A DNA stretch of 64,000 nt from Alkalimonas amylolytica (GTDB lineage Bacteria > Pseudomonadota > Gammaproteobacteria > Enterobacterales > Alteromonadaceae), in the NCBI RefSeq assembly GCF_900107845.1, contig NZ_FNRM01000004.1, positions 259,471 through 323,470 on the forward strand, in the 5' to 3' direction. This document shows positions 34,101-42,337 of the stretch, in pieces. The first letter of the stretch is position 1; each line of letters starts with the position of its first letter. The notes beneath the pieces were generated by a model. That model saw nothing but the letters and a program-made list of their open reading frames with translations, was not told the origin of the DNA and made no database searches. A program made the position numbers and the translations under genes.

Positions 34101-35701
34101 CCTTTGCCGATGCCTTTGGCCCGGTCGAGCATTACCTGAGTAACCCGCAAACCCACCATCTGGGTATCAGTCTGGACCGCCGCCGTTACTACACCAAGTT
34201 ACTGCGTGATTTCCAAGTCAATCAACACTGGCAAGGTGAAGAGATCATTGTCACACCGGACGGACGGGAACGCCCTACCCTGATCAACATCAGTGCTGTC
34301 GGTGAGCAGGACCGGGTAGGCTTCTTCGTGCTGGTATTTACCGATATCACCGATCAGAAACTGGCCGAGGATGAATTGCGCTATCTGGCCAATTACGATG
34401 CACTGACCGGTTTGCCTAATCGCGCACTATTGACAGACCGGATTCATCACGGGATTGAAACAGCCAAGCGCTCAAAGCGTTCGCTGGCTTTGTGCTTTTT
34501 GGATCTGGATAAGTTCAAACAAATCAATGACTCACTCGGTCATGATATAGGTGATTTACTGCTTAAAGAAGTTGCCCGGCGACTGAGCCTGACCTTACGG
34601 GAAAGCGATACCGTCGCGAGGTTGGGTGGCGATGAGTTTGTGGTGCTGCTGGAAGGCTATAAATCCAACGATAATCTAAGCCACGTGGCGCGCAAAATGC
34701 TGCAGATCATCGGTGAGCCGATGAAGCTGGGTCCACACACCGTCGGTGTTTCCCCAAGTATTGGCATTGCTGTCTATCCGGATGATGCTTTCACCGCCTT
34801 CGAGCTCATGAAGCACGCAGACGTAGCCATGTACCATGCCAAAGAGGCTGGTCGCAACAACTTCCAGTTCTTCACCAAGGAAATGAATGAGAAAGCCCAT
34901 ATGCAGCTGGCTCGGGAAACCCGCTTGCGTAAAGCTTTTCAACAGAAAGAGTTCGTCAACTACTACCAGCCCATTATCGACAGCAAGGACAAAAGCATGG
35001 TCGGTGCAGAAGTCCTGCTGCGTTGGTACAGCAGCGACGGGGTGGTATCACCGGCCGAGTTCATCCCTCTGGCCGAAGATCTCAGCCTGATTATTCCAAT
35101 GACCCAGCAACTGCTGGAGCGCGCATTGGCCGACTTACAACAATGGCATCAAGCGGGTCACCCACTATATCTGTCGGTGAATTTATCCGCTCGTCACCTT
35201 GAGCAACCCCAACTGGCGGAACATGCAGAACAATTACTGCATAAATACCAACTTCCGGCCAGTAGCCTGCGATTCGAAGTGACAGAAAGCGCTCTGATGC
35301 GTGACCACGCCAGTGCCATCGCCACCATGCATGAACTCAGCACACTGGGGATTAAGCTGGCTTTGGATGATTTTGGCACCGGTTATTCCTCACTGAAGTA
35401 TTTAAAAGAGCTACCCATTGATGCGATCAAAATCGACCGTAGCTTTGTCAAAGACATTGGCATCGACCAAAACGATGAGGCCATCATCGAAACCATGCTC
35501 AGCATGGCGGCCAGCCTAGGCATGTACTGTGTAGCTGAAGGTGTTGAAACTGAACAACAGTTACGCTTCTTCACGGACCGCCAGTGCACCCTGATTCAGG
35601 GCTACTTTTTCGCCCAGCCCATGCCTGCCAGTAAGCTCAAGCAGCTGCTTGAAAGCAAGCGCTTCGTAACCCACAGCACCGCTGAACCGGAATCTTTGTA
35701 A
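31172..35701 (+). CDS. beta-propeller sensor, two PAS domains, GGDEF and EAL (c-di-GMP turnover)
   Basis: A 1509-residue membrane protein. A signal peptide (ends near MAAQAKP) is followed by about 650 residues of two-component-regulator propeller repeats (LTPEHGLSPGAVTHLMLDQD, FLWLAMEGGLNRYD, IWVATRHTGIYRYN), a Y_Y_Y domain near residues 690-770, one TM helix (786-805), two PAS/PAC domains, then GGDEF (1080-1235) and EAL (1250-1495). The GGDEF core RLGGDEFVVLL is intact with an RESD inhibitory site five residues before it, so synthesis is plausible. The EAL core reads EVLLRW instead of EAL, with NLSARH, EVTESAL, LDDFGTGYSSLKYLK, IDRSFV and EGVE present, so hydrolysis is plausible. GTG start has GAGG upstream. 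The periplasmic propeller suggests sensing of an external polymer. Confidence 0.93.
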   Translation: MKLFSQLFIFCAVMIAGSMAAQAKPVLQPLTPEHGLSPGAVTHLMLDQDGFLWLAMEGGLNRYDSNRVIQLNNAQKSLQNVQFSNTLQLDDASIWVATRHTGIYRYNPDTAELESKFILPDLVESSFQEVTDMVAFSANQLVVSTTQAIFLLHLDSGDIQKIYQLPGEHSLERFIRTVYPYGSKVFIGTHDQLLLLDPATLQTTAIPYLPADANRAQRHIKFFSIQNAQLWIGAVEGLYSLPLSAITAYLESGEPTQIEPRVPKRNIWHLEWMDNEAIIATDQGLYRFQPDSGSLDFLWGFQQSGLELTDNNMISMLRDHSGGFWLGTRYDGAYYWHPRTTAFKHYGHKRDQHTLTDPRVFSLTEIEPNQLWIGTSNGLNHFDLQTGQIEHFLKNPDPKAYLHEATILKLFPQRSQHLYFMSPYGLSLFDTKSHRLVPAPLVDESQRPLLGQGSRSFWQDRSGAFWFVHHDHIYTYQPDPGIITAVDALKHLDTSAFGTFLGYAPGSENQLLLTTANQLWLFDLTSSALKLLFEANHPNPGVSLFADSFLIDSQQRLWVGFNGIGLLVFSIPNFELLHHFDQDNQLKSQLVFSLKQDEYGWIWFTNPHGLYRMDPSSFHIEQFTKVDGLISHTYNSRAGLKLKDGRLVYGNMHGITLIQPSYLLTESSPPQAVITELNSLDGGFSTSYGSLNDAQIVIPYDVEGLKLHFSSMSFRDKNKARFRVSLTGRQSFQFPEQTETHIIIPKLPSGDYSFQVVAVSPLTGQESEPARLSLRIQAPWWASRWAYFGYALLSLLILLTWLRNRQQHQRMLTMAHRKLKASEQRMKQALAAVDSGAWEWYASKNSLYASRIHTMLGYRESLNPLTLEQHLSLIHPEDKIQFEQKWQLFIEQKAGSFDHTYRLQHKDGHWLWFRDIGKIAELDEEQAVIRVMGTFSNITETRASQEKARLFGEAFQKTRDWVVILDEQQRMIAANQSFADAFGPVEHYLSNPQTHHLGISLDRRRYYTKLLRDFQVNQHWQGEEIIVTPDGRERPTLINISAVGEQDRVGFFVLVFTDITDQKLAEDELRYLANYDALTGLPNRALLTDRIHHGIETAKRSKRSLALCFLDLDKFKQINDSLGHDIGDLLLKEVARRLSLTLRESDTVARLGGDEFVVLLEGYKSNDNLSHVARKMLQIIGEPMKLGPHTVGVSPSIGIAVYPDDAFTAFELMKHADVAMYHAKEAGRNNFQFFTKEMNEKAHMQLARETRLRKAFQQKEFVNYYQPIIDSKDKSMVGAEVLLRWYSSDGVVSPAEFIPLAEDLSLIIPMTQQLLERALADLQQWHQAGHPLYLSVNLSARHLEQPQLAEHAEQLLHKYQLPASSLRFEVTESALMRDHASAIATMHELSTLGIKLALDDFGTGYSSLKYLKELPIDAIKIDRSFVKDIGIDQNDEAIIETMLSMAASLGMYCVAEGVETEQQLRFFTDRQCTLIQGYFFAQPMPASKLKQLLESKRFVTHSTAEPESL

Positions 35702-35770
35702 GCCGGGCTCAGGGACGCAGACATTACCTGGCGATCTGTTACAATAACCACTTTTCAAACCGGGCCCATC

Positions 35771-36619
35771 ATGCGAAATCCTCTGCTGCAAGGTGCTTTA
35801 TTATTGCTGTTGGCAGAAGCCTGTTTTGCTGGCATTGGTGCCCTGGTCAAATACAGCAGTGGCATGGCCACCGAAGCTCAGGTGGTCTTTTTCCGCAATG
35901 CCTTTGCGTTGATACTGATGCTGCCTTTTTTATACAGCAGAGGCTGGAGCCTTTTGAAAACCCAGCGTTGGTACCTGCATGCGTTTCGTGCTTTGACAGG
36001 CCTGGTCTCGATGTACTGCTTTTTCTATGTATTGGGCCAACTGCCGCTGGCGCAGGCCATGGCGGTTTTATTACTCACTCCCTTTATTATTCCGGTCATC
36101 GCCCGCATCTGGCTGAAAGAGCGTCCCAGCCAGCTCACACTCATTGCGATTGGCTTGGGTTTTATCGGGGTCTTATTGGCGCTGCCTACCCCGGCCCCAG
36201 GCATGACCATGGTGTTGCTGGTAGCATTGGCTGCCGCGACCCTGGTCGCTGTGACGAAAACCACCATCCGCTATATGTCCAGTACCGAGCCTGCGGTGCG
36301 CACCGTGTTTTACTTCTCCTTACTCACCGCCGTATTTTCAGTGATCCCACTGCCCTTTTACTGGCAACCGCTGCCAAACGAAGCCTGGCTGGCTTTTATC
36401 GGCATGGGCATACTGGCAGCCATCGGTCAGTTGGCAATGACCCGGGCTTACGCCCTGGCACCGGCCAGTTCCATTGGCATGTGGACCTACAGCAGTGTGA
36501 TCTTTGCAGGTCTCTTTGGTTACCTGTTCTGGCAGGAACCCGTCACCATGAGCTGGCTGGCCGGCGTACTGGTGATCTTCTACGCCGGTTACATCACCAC
36601 CCGACAACGCTTGCTTTGA
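35771..36619 (+). CDS. EamA/DMT-family transporter
   Basis: A 282-residue inner-membrane protein with ten predicted TM helices in two EamA repeats (LFFRNAF is not split; first-repeat signature VVFFRNAFALILMLPFLYSR and RALTGLVSMYCFFYVLGQLP, second IAAIGQLAMTRAYALAPASS). It belongs to the drug/metabolite transporters like RhaT/YdcZ-type exporters. The substrate cannot be inferred. It has its own short upstream spacer and precedes miaB by 78 bases. Confidence 0.85.
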   Translation: MRNPLLQGALLLLLAEACFAGIGALVKYSSGMATEAQVVFFRNAFALILMLPFLYSRGWSLLKTQRWYLHAFRALTGLVSMYCFFYVLGQLPLAQAMAVLLLTPFIIPVIARIWLKERPSQLTLIAIGLGFIGVLLALPTPAPGMTMVLLVALAAATLVAVTKTTIRYMSSTEPAVRTVFYFSLLTAVFSVIPLPFYWQPLPNEAWLAFIGMGILAAIGQLAMTRAYALAPASSIGMWTYSSVIFAGLFGYLFWQEPVTMSWLAGVLVIFYAGYITTRQRLL

Positions 36620-36697
36620 CAGGGCTGGTACTTCCAGCCCGGCTAGGCTAAAATATGCGCCCTTTACGCGCAGTAACGACACAGGGTCCATCAGAGC

Positions 36698-38122
36698 ATG
36701 AGCAAAAAGCTACACATCAAAACCTGGGGCTGTCAGATGAATGAGTACGATTCATCAAAAATGGCAGACCTGTTGGATGCCACCCATGGCTACAGCCTCA
36801 CCGAGCACGCTGAGGAAGCCGATGTGATCCTGCTCAACACCTGCTCGATTCGTGAGAAAGCGCAGGAAAAAGTATTCCATCAGCTGGGTCGTTGGCGACC
36901 CCTGAAAGAAAAAAACCCTGCCTTGGTGATTGGCGTGGGTGGCTGTGTCGCCTCGCAGGAAGGCGCAGCTATCCGTGAACGTGCGCCCTATGTCGATATT
37001 GTCTTTGGCCCGCAAACCCTGCACCGCTTACCTGAGATGATCAAAGCTGTCACCGGCGATCGGGCGCCTGTGGTGGATGTATCTTTTCCGGAAATTGAAA
37101 AGTTTGACCGTTTGCCAGAGCCAAAAGCCGATGGCCCCAGCGCTTTTGTTTCCATTATGGAAGGCTGCTCCAAGTACTGCAGTTTCTGCGTAGTGCCCTA
37201 TACCCGGGGTGAAGAAGTGAGCCGACCGCTGGATGATGTGCTGTTTGAAATTGCACAATTGGCTGATCAGGGCGTACGGGAAGTCAATTTGCTGGGCCAG
37301 AATGTCAATGCCTACCGTGGCAGCATGCACGATGGCAGCATTTGCAGCTTTGCCGAGTTGTTGCGGCTGGTCGCTGCCATTGATGGCATTGATCGCATTC
37401 GCTACACCACTTCGCATCCGGTAGAGTTTACCGACGATATCATTGAAGCCTACCGCGATATCCCGGAACTGGTGGATCACCTGCACCTGCCGGTGCAATC
37501 CGGTTCTGACCGCATCCTGACGCTGATGAAACGCGGTCATACTGTGCTGGAGTTTAAATCACAGGTGCGCAAGTTGAAAAAAGTCCGGCCCAACTTGAGC
37601 ATGTCGTCCGATTTTATCATCGGCTTTCCTGGTGAAACAGCGCAAGACTTTGCGGAAACCATGGCATTGATCCAGGCCATCGACTTTGATATGAGTTTCA
37701 GCTTTATTTACAGCGCCCGGCCAGGTACACCAGCCGCCGATTTGCCGGATGATGTCAGCGAAGATGAAAAGAAACAACGGCTGTACATCCTGCAGGATCG
37801 GATTAACCAGCAGGCCCTGCGCATTGCCCGAGGCATGCTGAACACAGAGCAACGCATTCTGGTGGAAGGTCCGTCGAAAAAGAACCTGATGGAGCTGTGC
37901 GGCCGTACTGAAAACAACCGGGTGGTTAACTTTGAAGGCGATCCGAAACTGATTGGTCAGTTTGTCGACGTGCTGATCACCGATGTCTACGCCAATTCAT
38001 TAAAAGGCACTCTAATTCGGACTGAACAGGATATGGGCCTGCGCCGCGCAGTATCCCCTCAGCAAATTCTGGCGCGTCAACCCAAAGCCGATGAGCTGGG
38101 AGTGACTCAGTTTGCCCCTTAA
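36698..38122 (+). CDS. miaB: tRNA-2-methylthio-N6-dimethylallyladenosine synthase
   Basis: A 474-residue radical-SAM methylthiotransferase. It adds a methylthio group to i6A37 of tRNAs reading UNN codons. The N-terminal MTTase domain shows [18 protein letters not shown], with further conserved Cys in NTCSIREKA and GVGGCVASQ binding the auxiliary cluster; the radical-SAM cluster motif is [15 protein letters not shown]; a C-terminal TRAM domain begins near [17 protein letters not shown]. Full length. It heads the miaB-phoH-ybeY-corC-lnt cluster as in E. coli. Confidence 0.96.
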   Translation: MSKKLHIKTWGCQMNEYDSSKMADLLDATHGYSLTEHAEEADVILLNTCSIREKAQEKVFHQLGRWRPLKEKNPALVIGVGGCVASQEGAAIRERAPYVDIVFGPQTLHRLPEMIKAVTGDRAPVVDVSFPEIEKFDRLPEPKADGPSAFVSIMEGCSKYCSFCVVPYTRGEEVSRPLDDVLFEIAQLADQGVREVNLLGQNVNAYRGSMHDGSICSFAELLRLVAAIDGIDRIRYTTSHPVEFTDDIIEAYRDIPELVDHLHLPVQSGSDRILTLMKRGHTVLEFKSQVRKLKKVRPNLSMSSDFIIGFPGETAQDFAETMALIQAIDFDMSFSFIYSARPGTPAADLPDDVSEDEKKQRLYILQDRINQQALRIARGMLNTEQRILVEGPSKKNLMELCGRTENNRVVNFEGDPKLIGQFVDVLITDVYANSLKGTLIRTEQDMGLRRAVSPQQILARQPKADELGVTQFAP

Positions 38123-38139
38123 ACGTACCTTCTTGCCAA

Positions 38140-38160
38140 CAGGCTGGCTCTGCCAGCCTG
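38140..38160. repeat. perfect 9-bp hairpin between miaB and phoH
   Basis: CAGGCTGGC and GCCAGCCTG pair exactly around TCT. There is no T run, so it is more likely a processing or attenuation stem than a full terminator in this operon. Confidence 0.5.
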
Positions 38161-38179
38161 AGCCATTGAGAGTTTGCTA

Positions 38180-39211
38180 TTGAGCACTGCAACCAAACAG
38201 AAAACCTTTACTGCCGTGCCGGCCGAGCAGCAACGACTGGTGTCTTTGTGTGGTCCATTCGATGAGCATCTGCGTCTACTCGAACAACGTCTGCAGCTTA
38301 GCATTGCACACCGTGATGAGGTCTTTAAACTCAGCGGCTCTGCCAGTGCCGTTCAGGCCGGTCATTTTGTGCTGGATCAGCTCTACCGTGAGACGGCACA
38401 TCACGGTAAAGTGGTGGAACTTAGCATTGAACAGGTGCATTTAATGATTCAACAGGCGCAAAACGCCAGTACCGACCAACAAGCCGGCTCCGATTTTAGT
38501 CTGAAAACCAAAAAGGGCTTGCTGACCCCGCGCAACCCGCACCAAAAAGCCTATGTCAAACATGTGCTTGAATACGATGTGATCTTTGGCATAGGTCCGG
38601 CCGGCACCGGTAAAACCTATTTAGCAGTTGCTTGCGCCGTCGATGCGCTGGAAAAAAATCTGGTACGGCGCATTGTACTGACCCGCCCGGCAGTGGAAGC
38701 TGGTGAAAAACTGGGCTTTTTACCGGGTGATTTGTCACAGAAAGTCGATCCCTACCTGCGCCCCTTATACGATGCGCTGTTTGAAATGCTGGGCTACGAC
38801 AAAGTAGAAAAGTACCTGGAACGTGGCATTATTGAAATTGCTCCACTAGCTTACATGCGCGGCCGTACCTTAAACGATGCCTTTATTATTCTGGATGAAG
38901 GCCAGAACACCACGGTCGAACAGATGAAAATGTTTTTGACCCGCATTGGTTTTAACTCCAAGGCCGTGATCACCGGCGACGTCACTCAGGTCGACTTACC
39001 ACGTGGTCAGTATTCAGGCCTCAAGCATGCCATTGATGTGCTGTCCAATGTCGATGCCATCAGTATGAATTTTTTCGATGCTAAAGACGTGGTACGCCAC
39101 CCCATAGTGCAGAAAATTGTGTTGGCTTACGAAGCACACGAAGCTGAAAAACTGGCTGCCGAGGCGGCTGAAGCCCCCTCAGAAAAACGCCCGCGCAGGC
39201 CCAAAGCATGA
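38180..39211 (+). CDS. ybeZ: PhoH-like ATPase (YbeZ)
   Basis: A 343-residue PhoH-family protein with Walker [19 protein letters not shown], Walker [13 protein letters not shown] and sensor [15 protein letters not shown]. YbeZ works with the RNase YbeY in ribosome maturation and quality control. The frame is open from a TTG at 38174, but TTG 38180 has GAGAG seven bases upstream and fits the expected N-terminus. Its end overlaps ybeY by 4 bases (ATGA). Confidence 0.93.
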   Translation: MSTATKQKTFTAVPAEQQRLVSLCGPFDEHLRLLEQRLQLSIAHRDEVFKLSGSASAVQAGHFVLDQLYRETAHHGKVVELSIEQVHLMIQQAQNASTDQQAGSDFSLKTKKGLLTPRNPHQKAYVKHVLEYDVIFGIGPAGTGKTYLAVACAVDALEKNLVRRIVLTRPAVEAGEKLGFLPGDLSQKVDPYLRPLYDALFEMLGYDKVEKYLERGIIEIAPLAYMRGRTLNDAFIILDEGQNTTVEQMKMFLTRIGFNSKAVITGDVTQVDLPRGQYSGLKHAIDVLSNVDAISMNFFDAKDVVRHPIVQKIVLAYEAHEAEKLAAEAAEAPSEKRPRRPKA

Positions 39212-39669
39212 AGCTGGAACTGGATCTGCAACTGGCCAGTACAGCGCCCGATGTACCGACTGAAGCCCAGTTTGCCCGCTGGGCCGAGCTGGCACTGGCA
39301 CCCTATCGCAGCGAAGCCGAGCTAACCATTCGCCTGGTCGATAGCAATGAAAGCCAGCAGCTAAATGGGCAGTACCGTGGCAAGGACAAAGCAACCAATG
39401 TGCTGAGCTTTCCTTTTCAGTGCCCACCTGGCCTGAGCCTGCCTTTACTCGGCGATTTGGTGATTTGCAGCCAGGTGGTTGCTGAGGAAGCCAATCAGCA
39501 AGGCAAAACAGCGGAAGCCCACTGGGCGCATATGGTCATTCATGGGTGCTTGCATTTACTGGGATTTGACCATATAAAGGAAGACGAAGCCGAGCAGATG
39601 GAGCAGCTGGAAATAGCGCTGCTGGCAGAGCTTGGTTTTACGAACCCTTACCTGACGGATGCAGAGTAA
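39208..39669 (+). CDS. ybeY: endoribonuclease YbeY
   Basis: A 153-residue zinc metalloprotein with the diagnostic [11 protein letters not shown] and the substrate Arg in STDVLSF-type context ([10 protein letters not shown]). YbeY matures 16S rRNA 3' ends and degrades defective 70S ribosomes. Coupled to the phoH gene by ATGA overlap. Confidence 0.95.
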   Translation: MKLELDLQLASTAPDVPTEAQFARWAELALAPYRSEAELTIRLVDSNESQQLNGQYRGKDKATNVLSFPFQCPPGLSLPLLGDLVICSQVVAEEANQQGKTAEAHWAHMVIHGCLHLLGFDHIKEDEAEQMEQLEIALLAELGFTNPYLTDAE

Positions 39670-39704
39670 GATACCGATGATTAGCTGGAGCATACAGTTC
39701 ATTA

Positions 39705-40577
39705 ATGAGTGACGACACCCCCCACTCTAGCCGCGGCTCTGCGCCGAAATCCTGGCTGGATCGCATTGCCGGAATGTTTAACGCAGAGCCACAAGATGTC
39801 TCGGAACTTGAAAACGTCATCAGCGAGGCTGCCAATAACCTGTTGATCGACGAAGATACTAAAGGCATGCTGCATGGTGTGCTGGATGTTTCCAAGATGC
39901 GCGCCAGGGATATTATGATCCCACGTTCACAAATGGCGACACTGGATATCGAGCAATCCATTACCGACATTCTGCCCATTTTGCTGGAAAACAACCACAG
40001 CCGCTACCCGGTGGTCAACGAAGATAAAGATCACATTGAAGGCATCCTGCTGGTAAAAGACCTGCTTAAATTCGCCTTTCTGCCCGATGCACCTCAGTGT
40101 CATCTGCGCGACATCATGCGGCCGGCCGTGATTATTCCGGAAAGCAAACGGGTGGATGCACTACTAAAAGAATTCCGCCAAAAGCGCTATCACATGGCGA
40201 TGGTGGTGGACGAATACGGTGGCGTTTCCGGCCTGGTGACCATTGAAGACATTCTGGAGCAAATCGTCGGTGAAATTGAAGACGAGCACGATGATGCCGA
40301 AGATGCCGATATCAAAAAAATGGCCAGCAATATATTTCAGGTAAGCGCCTTAACGCCTCTGGACGAATTCAACACCCACTTTGGCAGCCACTTCAACGAG
40401 GAAGAAGCCGATACCATTGGTGGTATTGTATTGCATGCCTTTGGTCATATGCCGGAGCGTGGTGAAACCATTGAGCTGGATGGTCTCTTGTTCAAAGTCA
40501 GCAAAGCCAACAGCCGACGGTTATTGCAACTCCAGGTGATCAATGGCAAAGCACCGGTCGTTAGCGAGCCGGATTAA
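39705..40577 (+). CDS. corC: CorC/YbeX-type CBS-domain protein (magnesium/cobalt efflux family)
   Basis: A 290-residue soluble CNNM-like protein: two CBS domains (IMIPRSQMATLDIEQSI and NHSRYPVVNEDKDHIEG; DIMRPAVIIPESKRVDA and MVVDEYGGVSGLVTIEDILE) and a C-terminal CorC_HlyC transporter-associated domain (DEFNTHFGSHFNEEEADTIG). CorC was named for cobalt resistance and YbeX is now linked to ribosome metabolism; either may apply. Overlaps the start of lnt. Confidence 0.92.
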   Translation: MSDDTPHSSRGSAPKSWLDRIAGMFNAEPQDVSELENVISEAANNLLIDEDTKGMLHGVLDVSKMRARDIMIPRSQMATLDIEQSITDILPILLENNHSRYPVVNEDKDHIEGILLVKDLLKFAFLPDAPQCHLRDIMRPAVIIPESKRVDALLKEFRQKRYHMAMVVDEYGGVSGLVTIEDILEQIVGEIEDEHDDAEDADIKKMASNIFQVSALTPLDEFNTHFGSHFNEEEADTIGGIVLHAFGHMPERGETIELDGLLFKVSKANSRRLLQLQVINGKAPVVSEPD

Positions 40578-42132
40578 GGTGCTCAAACTGCCAACGCTGA
40601 CAACCCTACTGTTTGGCTCGCGCTGGTTGAGCGCTTTACTGATGGCACTGACAGGTGCCAGCAGCACCTTCGCTTTTGCTCCCTACAGCCTGGCCCTGTT
40701 GCCTGTGTTGACCCTAGCCACCTTGTGTTACGCCGCCTGCTACAGCAGCCGCTGGCAGCAAGCTGCCTGGCTGGGTTTTAGCTGGGGACTGGGTTACTTT
40801 GCTGCAGGTCTTAACTGGGTGCATATTCCGATTGAACAGTTCGGTGGTTTGCCCTTGCTGCTTAGCCTGGCGTTGCTGCTGCTGTTAAGCGCCTATCTTG
40901 CACTCTATCCGTTGCTTTTTGCCCTGTTGGCTTTTCGCCTTAAACAGCACCCGCTGCTGACCTTGTACCTGGCTGCAGCCTGGATGCTGCTCGAAGCTCT
41001 ACGCTCCTGGTTTCTGACCGGCTTTCCCTGGCTGTCGCCTGGCTACAGCCAAAGCGACAGCCTACTCAGGCACTGGGCCCCATTGATTGGTGAAACAGGC
41101 CTGACTTTTATTTTGGTGTTAACTGCCGCGGCCCTGATGCAACTGCTTGCCAAGCGCCAGCTTCGGCCATTATCAGTCGCAGCCCTGCTTTGGCTCAGCG
41201 CGCCACTGGCCAGTCACTGGCATGGCTGGCAAGCTACCGGGGAAACGCTGGCTGTTGCCCTGGTGCAAGGCAATATAAAGCAAGAGCTGCGCTGGGATCC
41301 GGCCCTTGAGGTCAGCACCATGCGCCTGTATCTGGAGCTAACCAAACCACATTTAGGCACGCCGCTGATCATCTGGCCAGAGGCCGCTATCCCACGGGTA
41401 GAGATTCTGGCGGAACCTTACTTGTTTGAGCTCGATGCCATTTTAGCAGAGCACGACAGCAGCCTGATTACCGGCATTATCGACTACAACTTTTACACTG
41501 AAGAAGCCTGGAACAGCCTGATTACCTTAGGCAAGCGCCGGCAAAGCGATGCTGGTGGCCATTACCAGCCCAGGCACAGCAACCGCTTCGAGAAACACCA
41601 TTTACTGCCTATCGGTGAATTTGTGCCTTTCGAAGACCTACTGCGCCCATTGGCGCCGATTTTTGATTTACCGATGAGCTCTTTTAGCCGTGGCAGCTAT
41701 GTACAGCAGAATCTACTGGCCAACGATCATAAGCTCTTACCAGCCATATGTTTTGAAATTGCCTTTCCTCGCCAACTGGCAGCTAATTTTCAAGCCGATA
41801 CCGGGCTGCTGCTCACCGTCAGCAACGATGCCTGGTTTGGCGACAGCATAGGGCCGCACCAACACTTGCAGATCGCCCGCATGCGCGCGCTGGAGTTTGG
41901 CCGCCCACTGCTGCGCGCCACTAACAATGGCATTACCGCTACCATAGCGGCTGATGGCCGTATCCAGCAGCAACTGCCTCAGTTTACCGCGGGGGTATTA
42001 ACCGACAGCATGCAACTGACCACAGGCCAAACCCCCTATAGCCGTTATCGTGACTGGCCACTGTGGCTCTTGTCTTTTGGCGTATTATTATCGGCCATCT
42101 ATCCTGCTATCAATCCAGTAAAAACAAGCTAA
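40543..42132 (+). CDS. lnt: apolipoprotein N-acyltransferase
   Basis: A 529-residue inner-membrane enzyme that N-acylates the lipoprotein cysteine in the last maturation step. Six or more N-terminal TM helices precede a nitrilase domain with the Glu-Lys-Cys triad: Glu in LIIWPEAAIPR, Lys in EKHHLLPIGEFVPF and Cys in LPAICFEIAFP. The ATG at 40543 lies within corC (35-base overlap) with AGGTGA upstream; a GTG at 40579 would begin just after corC and is the alternative. Confidence 0.94.
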   Translation: MAKHRSLASRIKVLKLPTLTTLLFGSRWLSALLMALTGASSTFAFAPYSLALLPVLTLATLCYAACYSSRWQQAAWLGFSWGLGYFAAGLNWVHIPIEQFGGLPLLLSLALLLLLSAYLALYPLLFALLAFRLKQHPLLTLYLAAAWMLLEALRSWFLTGFPWLSPGYSQSDSLLRHWAPLIGETGLTFILVLTAAALMQLLAKRQLRPLSVAALLWLSAPLASHWHGWQATGETLAVALVQGNIKQELRWDPALEVSTMRLYLELTKPHLGTPLIIWPEAAIPRVEILAEPYLFELDAILAEHDSSLITGIIDYNFYTEEAWNSLITLGKRRQSDAGGHYQPRHSNRFEKHHLLPIGEFVPFEDLLRPLAPIFDLPMSSFSRGSYVQQNLLANDHKLLPAICFEIAFPRQLAANFQADTGLLLTVSNDAWFGDSIGPHQHLQIARMRALEFGRPLLRATNNGITATIAADGRIQQQLPQFTAGVLTDSMQLTTGQTPYSRYRDWPLWLLSFGVLLSAIYPAINPVKTS

Positions 42133-42337
42133 AAACAACCACTGCAAGCAAGTTGTAAATACCGTCCAAACAAACCACTATAAATTAGTAAAATCTGTAA
42201 TTAAGTGTTGCGAACCATAAAAGATCCCTGCTATAAAAAACCACAGTTGGCAATGACCAACGCGGTAAAACACCTGCCTGTCGCGATAAACGGCACGCCA
42301 GGTGTTTATAATAATAAATTACCAGGAACAACGAATT

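Noticed and set aside
36698-38122. An alternate strand gene within miaB
   Set aside because: Only antisense shadows; miaB has all cluster motifs.
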